64,000 nucleotides of DNA, taken from the NCBI GenBank assembly GCA_032622095.1, contig CP136065.1, positions 61,859,094-61,923,093 of the forward strand. The letters run 5' to 3'. The position numbers were made by a program, and so were the translations under genes. A model generated the notes under the pieces. The model was given only the letters and a program-made list of their open reading frames with translations, was not told where the DNA came from and made no database searches. The DNA comes from Siphonodentalium dalli (Eukaryota > Mollusca > Scaphopoda > Gadilida > Siphonodentaliidae). Each line of letters starts with the position of its first letter. Position 1 is the stretch's first letter. Shown one piece after another: positions 12,703 to 25,404 of this stretch.

Positions 12703-15700
12703 ATGAGACTAGCCGATGAGCCCGACGTTGTCCGGGCTATTCATCCGGGCTATTCAAAAACCAAATTTCAAGTCGATAGCTCTACCCGTTTCCGATATCT
12801 GGTCTGCGCATGCGCGAAGCTGGCGTCGCACGGGCTCGGCGACCCGATAAAATTCGTATCCGGGGCAAGATACATTCACATACCAAATTTCAAGTCGATA
12901 GCTCCACCCGTTTCCGAGATCTCGTCTGCGCATGCGCGAAGCTGGCGTCGCACGGGCTCGCCGACCCGATAAAATTTGTATCCGGGGCAAGATACATTCA
13001 CATAGCAAATTTCAAGTCGATAGCTCCACCCGTTTCCGAGATCTCGTCTGCGCATGCGCGAAGCTGGTGTCGCACGGGCTCGGCGACCCGATAAAATTCG
13101 TATCCGGGGCAAGATACATTCACATAGCAAATTTCAAGTCGATAGCTCCACCCGTTTCCGATATCTCGTCTGCGCATGCGCGAAGCGGGCGCCGCACGGG
13201 CTCGCCAATACGACAACGTTCACCGCCTGGTCACACTACACACACGTACCAAGTTTCGCCCCGATCGGTCGAGAATCGTAGATTTGTATAAATGACAGAC
13301 AGACAGACAGACAAACAAACAAACAGAGGTCTTCAAAATATATATGAGACTAGCCGATGAGCCCGACGTTGTCCGGGCTATTCATCCGGGCTATTCAAAA
13401 ACCAAATTTCAAGTCGATAGCTCTACCCGTTTCCGATATCTGGTCTGCGCATGCGCGAAGCTGGCGTCGCACGGGCTCGGCGACCCGATAAAATTCGTAT
13501 CCGGGGCAAGATACATTCACATACCAAATTTCAAGTCGATAGCTCCACCCGTTTCCGAGATCTCGTCTGCGCATGCGCGAAGCTGGCGTCGCACGGGCTC
13601 GCCGACCCGATAAAATTCGTATCCGGGGCAAGATACATTCACATAGCAAATTTCAAGTCGATAGCTCCACCCGTTTCCGAGATCTCGTCTGCGCATGCGC
13701 GAAGCTGGTGTCGCACGGGCTCGGCGAACCGATAAAATTCGTATCCGGGGCAAGATACATTCACATAGCAAATTTCAAGTCGATAGCTCCACCCGTTTCC
13801 GAGATCTCGTCTGCGCATGCGCGAAGCGGGCGCCGCACGGGCTCGCCAATACGACAACGTTCACCGCCTGGTCAAACAACACACACGTACCAAGTTTCGT
13901 CCCGATCGGTCGAGAATCGTAGATTTGTATAAATGACAGACAGACAGACAAACAAACAAACAAACAGAGGTCTTCAAAATATATATGAGACTAGCCGATG
14001 AGCCCGACGTTGTCCGGGCTATTCATCCGGGCTATTCAAAAACCAAATTTCAAGTCGATAGCTCTACCCGTTTCCGATATCTGGTCTGCGCATGCGCGAA
14101 GCTGGCGTCGCACGGGCTCGGCGACCCGATAAAATTCGTATCCGGGGCAAGATACATTCACATACCAAATTTCAAGTCGATAGCTCCACCCGTTTCCGAG
14201 ATCTCGTCTGCGCATGCGCGAAGCTGGCGTCGCACGGGCTCGCCGACCCGATAAAATTTGTATCCGGGGCAAGATACATTCACATAGCAAATTTCAAGTC
14301 GATAGCTCCACCCGTTTCCGAGATCTCGTCTGCGCATGCGCGAAGCTGGTGTCGCACGGGCTCGGCGACCCGATAAAATTCGTATCCGGGGCAAGATACA
14401 TTCACATAGCAAATTTCAAGTCGATAGCTCCACCCGTTTCCGATATCTCGTCTGCGCATGCGCGAAGCGGGCGCCGCACGGGCTCGCCAATACGACAACG
14501 TTCACCGCCTGGTCACACTACACACACGTACCAAGTTTCGCCCCGATCGGTCGAGAATCGTAGATTTGTATAAATGACAGACAGACAGACAGACAAACAA
14601 ACAAACAGAGGTCTTCAAAATATATATGAGACTAGCCGATGAGCCCGACGTTGTCCGGGCTATTCATCCGGGCTATTCAAAAACCAAATTTCAAGTCGAT
14701 AGCTCTACCCGTTTCCGATATCTGGTCTGCGCATGCGCGAAGCTGGCGTCGCACGGGCTCGGCGACCCGATAAAATTCGTATCCGGGGCAAGATACATTC
14801 ACATACCAAATTTCAAGTCGATAGCTCCACCCGTTTCCGAGATCTCGTCTGCGCATGCGCGAAGCTGGTGTCGCACGGGCTCGGCGACCCGATAAAATTC
14901 GTATCCGGGGCAAGATACATTCACATAGCAAATTTCAAGTCGATAGCTCCACCCGTTTCCGAGATCTCGTCTGCGCATGCGCGAAGCGGGCGCCGCACGG
15001 GCTCGCCAATACGACAACGTTCACCGCCTGGTCAAACAACACACACGTACCAAGTTTCGTCCCGATCGGTCGAGAATCGTAGATTTGTATAAATGACAGA
15101 CAGACAGACAAACAAACAAACAAACAGAGGTCTTCAAAATATATATGAGACTAGCCGATGAGCCCGACGTTGTCCGGGCTATTCATCCGGGCTATTCAAA
15201 AACCAAATTTCAAGTCGATAGCTCTACCCGTTTCCGATATCTGGTCTGCGCATGCGCGAAGCTGGCGTCGCACGGGCTCGGCGACCCGATAAAATTCGTA
15301 TCCGGGGCAAGATACATTCACATACCAAATTTCAAGTCGATAGCTCCACCCGTTTCCGAGATCTCGTCTGCGCATGCGCGAAGCTGGCGTCGCACGGGCT
15401 CGCCGACCCGATAAAATTTGTATCCGGGGCAAGATACATTCACATAGCAAATTTCAAGTCGATAGCTCCACCCGTTTCCGAGATCTCGTCTGCGCATGCG
15501 CGAAGCTGGTGTCGCACGGGCTCGGCGACCCGATAAAATTCGTATCCGGGGCAAGATACATTCACATAGCAAATTTCAAGTCGATAGCTCCACCCGTTTC
15601 CGATATCTCGTCTGCGCATGCGCGAAGCGGGCGCCGCACGGGCTCGCCAATACGACAACGTTCACCGCCTGGTCACACTACACACACGTACCAAGTTTCG

Positions 15701-17586
15701 CCCCGATCGGTCGAGAATCGTAGATTTGTATAAATGACAGACAGACAGACAGACAAACAAACAAACAGAGGTCTTCAAAATATATATGAGACTAGCCGAT
15801 GAGCCCGACGTTGTCCGGGCTATTCATCCGGGCTATTCAAAAACCAAATTTCAAGTCGATAGCTCTACCCGTTTCCGATATCTGGTCTGCGCATGCGCGA
15901 AGCTGGCGTCGCACGGGCTCGGCGACCCGATAAAATTCGTATCCGGGGCAAGATACATTCACATACCAAATTTCAAGTCGATAGCTCCACCCGTTTCCGA
16001 GATCTCGTCTGCGCATGCGCGAAGCTGGCGTCGCACGGGCTCGCCGACCCGATAAAATTCGTATCCGGGGCAAGATACATTCACATAGCAAATTTCAAGT
16101 CGATAGCTCCACCCGTTTCCGAGATCTCGTCTGCGCATGCGCGAAGCTGGTGTCGCACGGGCTCGGCGACCCGATAAAATTCGTATCCGGGGCAAGATAC
16201 ATTCACATAGCAAATTTCAAGTCGATAGCTCCACCCGTTTCCGAGATCTCGTCTGCGCATGCGCGAAGCGGGCGCCGCACGGGCTCGCCAATACGACAAC
16301 GTTCACCGCCTGGTCAAACAACACACACGTACCAAGTTTCGTCCCGATCGGTCGAGAATCGTAGATTTGTATAAATGACAGACAGACAGACAAACAAACA
16401 AACAAACAGAGGTCTTCAAAATATATATGAGACTAGCCGATGAGCCCGACGTTGTCCGGGCTATTCATCCGGGCTATTCAAAAACCAAATTTCAAGTCGA
16501 TAGCTCTACCCGTTTCCGATATCTGGTCTGCGCATGCGCGAAGCTGGCGTCGCACGGGCTCGGCGACCCGATAAAATTCGTATCCGGGGCAAGATACATT
16601 CACATACCAAATTTCAAGTCGATAGCTCCACCCGTTTCCGAGATCTCGTCTGCGCATGCGCGAAGCTGGCGTCGCACGGGCTCGCCGACCCGATAAAATT
16701 TGTATCCGGGGCAAGATACATTCACATAGCAAATTTCAAGTCGATAGCTCCACCCGTTTCCGAGATCTCGTCTGCGCATGCGCGAAGCTGGTGTCGCACG
16801 GGCTCGGCGACCCGATAAAATTCGTATCCGGGGCAAGATACATTCACATAGCAAATTTCAAGTCGATAGCTCCACCCGTTTCCGATATCTCGTCTGCGCA
16901 TGCGCGAAGCGGGCGCCGCACGGGCTCGCCAATACGACAACGTTCACCGCCTGGTCACACTACACACACGTACCAAGTTTCGCCCCGATCGGTCGAGAAT
17001 CGTAGATTTGTATAAATGACAGACAGACAGACAGACAAACAAACAAACAGAGGTCTTCAAAATATATATGAGACTAGCCGATGAGCCCGACGTTGTCCGG
17101 GCTATTCATCCGGGCTATTCAAAAACCAAATTTCAAGTCGATAGCTCTACCCGTTTCCGATATCTGGTCTGCGCATGCGCGAAGCTGGCGTCGCACGGGC
17201 TCGGCGACCCGATAAAATTCGTATCCGGGGCAAGATACATTCACATACCAAATTTCAAGTCGATAGCTCCACCCGTTTCCGAGATCTCGTCTGCGCATGC
17301 GCGAAGCTGGTGTCGCACGGGCTCGGCGACCCGATAAAATTCGTATCCGGGGCAAGATACATTCACATAGCAAATTTCAAGTCGATAGCTCCACCCGTTT
17401 CCGAGATCTCGTCTGCGCATGCGCGAAGCGGGCGCCGCACGGGCTCGCCAATACGACAACGTTCACCGCCTGGTCAAACAACACACACGTACCAAGTTTC
17501 GTCCCGATCGGTCGAGAATCGTAGATTTGTATAAATGACAGACAGACAGACAAACAAACAAACAAACAGAGGTCTTCAAAATATAT
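12703..17586 (+). repeat. Two tandem 2442-bp super-units (A-B-A-S)
   Basis: Units at 12703 (A), 13344 (B), 13985 (A) and 14626 (S) are followed by the same order at 15145, 15786, 16427 and 17068. Each quartet is exactly 2442 bp. The same quartet recurs at 23482-25923 and 33372-35813, and at 35814-38254 with a one-base deletion. This is a second-level higher-order repeat above the 519/641-bp units. Confidence 0.9.
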
Positions 17587-20500
17587 ATGAGACTAGCCGA
17601 TGAGCCCGACGTTGTCCGGGCTATTCATCCGGGCTATTCAAAAACCAAATTTCAATTCGATAGCTCTACCCGTTTCCGATATCTGGTCTGCGCATGCGCG
17701 AAGCTGGCGTCGCACGGGCTCGGCGACCCGATAAAATTCGTATCCGGGGCAAGATACATTCACATACCAAATTTCAAGTCGATAGCTCCACCCGTTTCCG
17801 AGATCTCGTCTGCGCATGCGCGAAGCTGGCGTCGCACGGGCTCGCCGACCCGATAAAATTTGTATCCGGGGCAAGATACATTCACATAGCAAATTTCAAG
17901 TCGATAGCTCCACCCGTTTCCGAGATCTCGTCTGCGCATGCGCGAAGCTGGTGTCGCACGGACTCGGCGACCCGATAAAATTCGTATCCGGGGCAAGATA
18001 CATTCACATAGCAAATTTCAAGTCGATAGCTCCACCCGTTTCCGATATCTCGTCTGCGCATGCGCGAAGCGGGCGCCGCACGGGCTCGCCAATACGACAA
18101 CGTTCACCGCCTGGTCACACTACACACACGTACCAAGTTTCGCCCCGATCGGTCGAGAATCGTAGATTTGTATAAATGACAGACAGACAGACAGACAAAC
18201 AAACAAACAGAGGTCTTCAAAATATATATGAGACTAGCCGATGAGCCCGACGTTGTCCGGGCTATTCATCCGGGCTATTCAAAAACCAAATTTCAAGTCG
18301 ATAGCTCTACCCGTTTCCGATATCTGGTCTGCGCATGCGCGAAGCTGGCGTCGCACGGGCTCGGCGACCCGATAAAATTCGTATCCGGGGCAAGATACAT
18401 TCACATACCAAATTTCAAGTCGATAGCTCCACCCGTTTCCGAGATCTCGTCTGCGCATGCGCGAAGCTGGCGTCGCACGGGCTCGCCGACCCGATAAAAT
18501 TTGTATCCGGGGCAAGATACATTCACATAGCAAATTTCAAGTCGATAGCTCCACCCGTTTCCGAGATCTCGTCTGCGCATGCGCGAAGCTGGTGTCGCAC
18601 GGGCTCGGCGACCCGATAAAATTCGTATCCGGGGCAAGATACATTCACATAGCAAATTTCAAGTCGATAGCTCCACCCGTTTCCGATATCTCGTCTGCGC
18701 ATGCGCGAAGCGGGCGCCGCACGGGCTCGCCAATACGACAACGTTCACCGCCTGGTCACACTACACACACGTACCAAGTTTCGCCCCGATCGGTCGAGAA
18801 TCGTAGATTTGTATAAATGACAGACAGACAGACAGACAAACAAACAAACAGAGGTCTTCAAAATATATATGAGACTAGCCGATGAGCCCGACGTTGTCCG
18901 GGCTATTCATCCGGGCTATTCAAAAACCAAATTTCAAGTCGATAGCTCTACCCGTTTCCGATATCTGGTCTGCGCATGCGCGAAGCTGGCGTCGCACGGG
19001 CTCGGCGACCCGATAAAATTCGTATCCGGGGCAAGATACATTCACATACCAAATTTCAAGTCGATAGCTCCACCCGTTTCCGAGATCTCGTCTGCGCATG
19101 CGCGAAGCTGGCGTCGCACGGGCTCGCCGACCCGATAAAATTTGTATCCGGGGCAAGATACATTCACATAGCAAATTTCAAGTCGATAGCTCCACCCGTT
19201 TCCGAGATCTCGTCTGCGCATGCGCGAAGCTGGTGTCGCACGGGCTCGGCGACCCGATAAAATTCGTATCCGGGGCAAGATACATTCACATAGCAAATTT
19301 CAAGTCGATAGCTCCACCCGTTTCCGATATCTCGTCTGCGCATGCGCGAAGCGGGCGCCGCACGGGCTCGCCAATACGACAACGTTCACCGCCTGGTCAC
19401 ACTACACACACGTACCAAGTTTCGCCCCGATCGGTCGAGAATCGTAGATTTGTATAAATGACAGACAGACAGACAGACAAACAAACAAACAGAGGTCTTC
19501 AAAATATATATGAGACTAGCCGATGAGCCCGACGTTGTCCGGGCTATTCATCCGGGCTATTCAAAAACCAAATTTCAAGTCGATAGCTCTACCCGTTTCC
19601 GATATCTGGTCTGCGCATGCGCGAAGCTGGCGTCGCACGGGCTCGGCGACCCGATAAAATTCGTATCCGGGGCAAGATACATTCACATACCAAATTTCAA
19701 GTCGATAGCTCCACCCGTTTCCGAGATCTCGTCTGCGCATGCGCGAAGCTGGCGTCGCACGGGCTCGCCGACCCGATAAAATTCGTATCCGGGGCAAGAT
19801 ACATTCACATACCAAATTTCAAGTCGATAGCTCCACCCGTTTCCGAGATCTCGTCTGCGCATGCGCGAAGCTGGTGTCGCACGGGCTCGGCGACCCGATA
19901 AAATTCGTATCCGGGGCAAGATACATTCACATAGCAAATTTCAAGTCGATAGCTCCACCCGTTTCCGAGATCTCGTCTGCGCATGCGCGAAGCGGGCGCC
20001 GCACGGGCTCGCCAATACGACAACGTTCACCGCCTGGTCAAACAACACACACGTACCAAGTTTCGTCCCGATCGGTCGAGAATCGTAGATTTGTATAAAT
20101 GACAGACAGACAGACAAACAAACAAACAAACAGAGGTCTTCAAAATATATATGAGACTAGCCGATGAGCCCGACGTTGTCCGGGCTATTCATCCGGGCTA
20201 TTCAAAAACCAAATTTCAAGTCGATAGCTCTACCCGTTTCCGATATCTGGTCTGCGCATGCGCGAAGCTGGCGTCGCACGGGCTCGGCGACCCGATAAAA
20301 TTCGTATCCGGGGCAAGATACATTCACATACCAAATTTCAAGTCGATAGCTCCACCCGTTTCCGAGATCTCGTCTGCGCATGCGCGAAGCTGGCGTCGCA
20401 CGGGCTCGCCGACCCGATAAAATTTGTATCCGGGGCAAGATACATTCACATAGCAAATTTCAAGTCGATAGCTCCACCCGTTTCCGAGATCTCGTCTGCG

Positions 20501-20791
20501 CATGCGCGAAGCTGGTGTCGCACGGGCTCGGCGACCCGATAAAATTCGTATCCGGGGCAAGATACATTCACATAGCAAATTTCAAGTCGATAGCTCCACC
20601 CGTTTCCGATATCTCGTCTGAGCATGCGCGAAGCGGGCGCCGCACGGGCTCGCCAATACGACAACGTTCACCGCCTGGTCACACTACACACACGTACCAA
20701 GTTTCGCCCCGATCGGTCGAGAATCGTAGATTTGTATAAATGACAGACAGACAGACAGACAAACAAACAAACAGAGGTCTTCAAAATATAT
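17068..20791 (+). repeat. 3724-bp super-unit, copy 1 (S-A-A-A-B-A)
   Basis: One short unit followed by five long units, 519 + 5 x 641 = 3724 bp. The second unit carries CACGGACTCGG in place of CACGGGCTCGG (A at 17962, 375 bases into the unit). The fifth is the B subtype with CCAAATTTC at the third monomer. Both markers recur at the same offsets in copies 2 and 3. Its last unit has the GAGCATGCGC variant, not seen in the other two copies. Confidence 0.88.
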
Positions 20792-21951
20792 ATGAGACTA
20801 GCCGATGAGCCCGACGTTGTCCGGGCTATTCATCCGGGCTATTCAAAAACCAAATTTCAAGTCGATAGCTCTACCCGTTTCCGATATCTGGTCTGCGCAT
20901 GCGCGAAGCTGGCGTCGCACGGGCTCGGCGACCCGATAAAATTCGTATCCGGGGCAAGATACATTCACATACCAAATTTCAAGTCGATAGCTCCACCCGT
21001 TTCCGAGATCTCGTCTGCGCATGCGCGAAGCTGGTGTCGCACGGGCTCGGCGACCCGATAAAATTCGTATCCGGGGCAAGATACATTCACATAGCAAATT
21101 TCAAGTCGATAGCTCCACCCGTTTCCGAGATCTCGTCTGCGCATGCGCGAAGCGGGCGCCGCACGGGCTCGCCAATACGACAACGTTCACCGCCTGGTCA
21201 AACAACACACACGTACCAAGTTTCGTCCCGATCGGTCGAGAATCGTAGATTTGTATAAATGACAGACAGACAGACAAACAAACAAACAAACAGAGGTCTT
21301 CAAAATATATATGAGACTAGCCGATGAGCCCGACGTTGTCCGGGCTATTCATCCGGGCTATTCAAAAACCAAATTTCAAGTCGATAGCTCTACCCGTTTC
21401 CGATATCTGGTCTGCGCATGCGCGAAGCTGGCGTCGCACGGGCTCGGCGACCCGATAAAATTCGTATCCGGGGCAAGATACATTCACATACCAAATTTCA
21501 AGTCGATAGCTCCACCCGTTTCCGAGATCTCGTCTGCGCATGCGCGAAGCTGGCGTCGCACGGGCTCGCCGACCCGATAAAATTTGTATCCGGGGCAAGA
21601 TACATTCACATAGCAAATTTCAAGTCGATAGCTCCACCCGTTTCCGAGATCTCGTCTGCGCATGCGCGAAGCTGGTGTCGCACGGGCTCGGCGACCCGAT
21701 AAAATTCGTATCCGGGGCAAGATACATTCACATAGCAAATTTCAAGTCGATAGCTCCACCCGTTTCCGATATCTCGTCTGCGCATGCGCGAAGCGGGCGC
21801 CGCACGGGCTCGCCAATACGACAACGTTCACCGCCTGGTCACACTACACACACGTACCAAGTTTCGCCCCGATCGGTCGAGAATCGTAGATTTGTATAAA
21901 TGACAGACAGACAGACAGACAAACAAACAAACAGAGGTCTTCAAAATATAT

Positions 21952-22962
21952 ATGAGACTAGCCGATGAGCCCGACGTTGTCCGGGCTATTCATCCGGGCT
22001 ATTCAAAAACCGCCTGGTCACACTACACACACGTACCAAGTTTCGCCCCGATCGGTCCGGGCTATTCATCCGGGCTATTCAAAAACCAAATTTCAAGTCG
22101 ATAGCTCTACCCGTTTCCGATATCTGGTCTGCGCATGCGCGAAGCTGGCGTCGCACGGGCTCGGCGACCCGATAAAATTCGTATCCGGGGCAAGATACAT
22201 TCACATAGCAAATTTCAAGTCGATAGCTCCACCCGTTTCCGAGATCTCGTCTGCGCATGCGCGAAGCGGGCGCCGCACGGGCTCGCCAATACGACAACGT
22301 TCACCGCCTGGTCACACTACACACACGTACCAAGTTTCGCCCCGATCGGTCCGGGCTATTCATCCGGGCTATTCAAAAACCAAATTTCAAGTCGATAGCT
22401 CTACCCGTTTCCGATATCTGGTCTGCGCATGCGCGAAGCTGGCGTCGCACGGGCTCGGCGACCCGATAAAATTCGTATCCGGGGCAAGATACATTCACAT
22501 ACCAAATTTCAAGTCGATAGCTCCACCCGTTTCCGAGATCTCGTCTGCGCATGCGCGAAGCTGGCGTCGCACGGGCTCGCCGACCCGATAAAATTCGTAT
22601 CCGGGGCAAGATACATTCACATAGCAAATTTCAAGTCGATAGCTCCACCCGTTTCCGAGATCTCGTCTGCGCATGCGCGAAGCTGGTGTCGCACGGGCTC
22701 GGCGACCCGATAAAATTCGTATCCGGGGCAAGATACATTCACATAGCAAATTTCAAGTCGATAGCTCCACCCGTTTCCGAGATCTCGTCTGCGCATGCGC
22801 GAAGCGGGCGCCGCACGGGCTCGCCAATACGACAACGTTCACCGCCTGGTCAAACAACACACACGTACCAAGTTTCGTCCCGATCGGTCGAGAATCGTAG
22901 ATTTGTATAAATGACAGACAGACAGACAAACAAACAAACAAACAGAGGTCTTCAAAATATAT
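21952..22962 (+). repeat. Rearranged satellite unit with two identical internal deletion junctions
   Basis: After a normal head the sequence jumps from ATTCAAAAACC straight into CCGCCTGGTCACAC (end of monomer 4), with the overlap ACC at the join near 22007. It then reads tail as far as GATCGGT and jumps back into the head at CCGGGCTATTC. That second junction occurs twice, near 22058 and 22350, deleting the tail microsatellite and the head start, with GTC shared at the breakpoint. Between them lie two monomers, and after the second comes a complete four-monomer block with a B tail. The loss of in-frame stops here produces a 208-codon open frame (21965-22591), which is not a gene. Confidence 0.92.
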
Positions 22963-25404
22963 ATGAGACTAGCCGATGAGCCCGACGTTGTCCGGGCTAT
23001 TCATCCGGGCTATTCAAAAACCAAATTTCAAGTCGATAGCTCTACCCGTTTCCGATATCTGGTCTGCGCATGCGCGAAGCTGGCGTCGCACGGGCTCGGC
23101 GACCCGATAAAATTCGTATCCGGGGCAAGATACATTCACATACCAAATTTCAAGTCGATAGCTCCACCCGTTTCCGAGATCTCGTCTGCGCATGCGCGAA
23201 GCTGGTGTCGCACGGGCTCGGCGACCCGATAAAATTCGTATCCGGGGCAAGATACATTCACATAGCAAATTTCAAGTCGATAGCTCCACCCGTTTCCGAG
23301 ATCTCGTCTGCGCATGCGCGAAGCGGGCGCCGCACGGGCTCGCCAATACGACAACGTTCACCGCCTGGTCAAACAACACACACGTACCAAGTTTCGTCCC
23401 GATCGGTCGAGAATCGTAGATTTGTATAAATGACAGACAGACAGACAAACAAACAAACAAACAGAGGTCTTCAAAATATATATGAGACTAGCCGATGAGC
23501 CCGACGTTGTCCGGGCTATTCATCCGGGCTATTCAAAAACCAAATTTCAAGTCGATAGCTCTACCCGTTTCCGATATCTGGTCTGCGCATGCGCGAAGCT
23601 GGCGTCGCACGGGCTCGGCGACCCGATAAAATTCGTATCCGGGGCAAGATACATTCACATACCAAATTTCAAGTCGATAGCTCCACCCGTTTCCGAGATC
23701 TCGTCTGCGCATGCGCGAAGCTGGCGTCGCACGGGCTCGCCGACCCGATAAAATTTGTATCCGGGGCAAGATACATTCACATAGCAAATTTCAAGTCGAT
23801 AGCTCCACCCGTTTCCGAGATCTCGTCTGCGCATGCGCGAAGCTGGTGTCGCACGGGCTCGGCGACCCGATAAAATTCGTATCCGGGGCAAGATACATTC
23901 ACATAGCAAATTTCAAGTCGATAGCTCCACCCGTTTCCGATATCTCGTCTGCGCATGCGCGAAGCGGGCGCCGCACGGGCTCGCCAATACGACAACGTTC
24001 ACCGCCTGGTCACACTACACACACGTACCAAGTTTCGCCCCGATCGGTCGAGAATCGTAGATTTGTATAAATGACAGACAGACAGACAGACAAACAAACA
24101 AACAGAGGTCTTCAAAATATATATGAGACTAGCCGATGAGCCCGACGTTGTCCGGGCTATTCATCCGGGCTATTCAAAAACCAAATTTCAAGTCGATAGC
24201 TCTACCCGTTTCCGATATCTGGTCTGCGCATGCGCGAAGCTGGCGTCGCACGGGCTCGGCGACCCGATAAAATTCGTATCCGGGGCAAGATACATTCACA
24301 TACCAAATTTCAAGTCGATAGCTCCACCCGTTTCCGAGATCTCGTCTGCGCATGCGCGAAGCTGGCGTCGCACGGGCTCGCCGACCCGATAAAATTCGTA
24401 TCCGGGGCAAGATACATTCACATAGCAAATTTCAAGTCGATAGCTCCACCCGTTTCCGAGATCTCGTCTGCGCATGCGCGAAGCTGGTGTCGCACGGGCT
24501 CGGCGACCCGATAAAATTCGTATCCGGGGCAAGATACATTCACATAGCAAATTTCAAGTCGATAGCTCCACCCGTTTCCGAGATCTCGTCTGCGCATGCG
24601 CGAAGCGGGCGCCGCACGGGCTCGCCAATACGACAACGTTCACCGCCTGGTCAAACAACACACACGTACCAAGTTTCGTCCCGATCGGTCGAGAATCGTA
24701 GATTTGTATAAATGACAGACAGACAGACAAACAAACAAACAAACAGAGGTCTTCAAAATATATATGAGACTAGCCGATGAGCCCGACGTTGTCCGGGCTA
24801 TTCATCCGGGCTATTCAAAAACCAAATTTCAAGTCGATAGCTCTACCCGTTTCCGATATCTGGTCTGCGCATGCGCGAAGCTGGCGTCGCACGGGCTCGG
24901 CGACCCGATAAAATTCGTATCCGGGGCAAGATACATTCACATACCAAATTTCAAGTCGATAGCTCCACCCGTTTCCGAGATCTCGTCTGCGCATGCGCGA
25001 AGCTGGCGTCGCACGGGCTCGCCGACCCGATAAAATTTGTATCCGGGGCAAGATACATTCACATAGCAAATTTCAAGTCGATAGCTCCACCCGTTTCCGA
25101 GATCTCGTCTGCGCATGCGCGAAGCTGGTGTCGCACGGGCTCGGCGACCCGATAAAATTCGTATCCGGGGCAAGATACATTCACATAGCAAATTTCAAGT
25201 CGATAGCTCCACCCGTTTCCGATATCTCGTCTGCGCATGCGCGAAGCGGGCGCCGCACGGGCTCGCCAATACGACAACGTTCACCGCCTGGTCACACTAC
25301 ACACACGTACCAAGTTTCGCCCCGATCGGTCGAGAATCGTAGATTTGTATAAATGACAGACAGACAGACAGACAAACAAACAAACAGAGGTCTTCAAAAT
25401 ATAT

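Noticed and set aside
21965-22591. 208-codon plus-strand frame
   Set aside because: It exists only because two satellite tails with stop codons were deleted in the rearranged unit. The translation is three frames of the same monomer.
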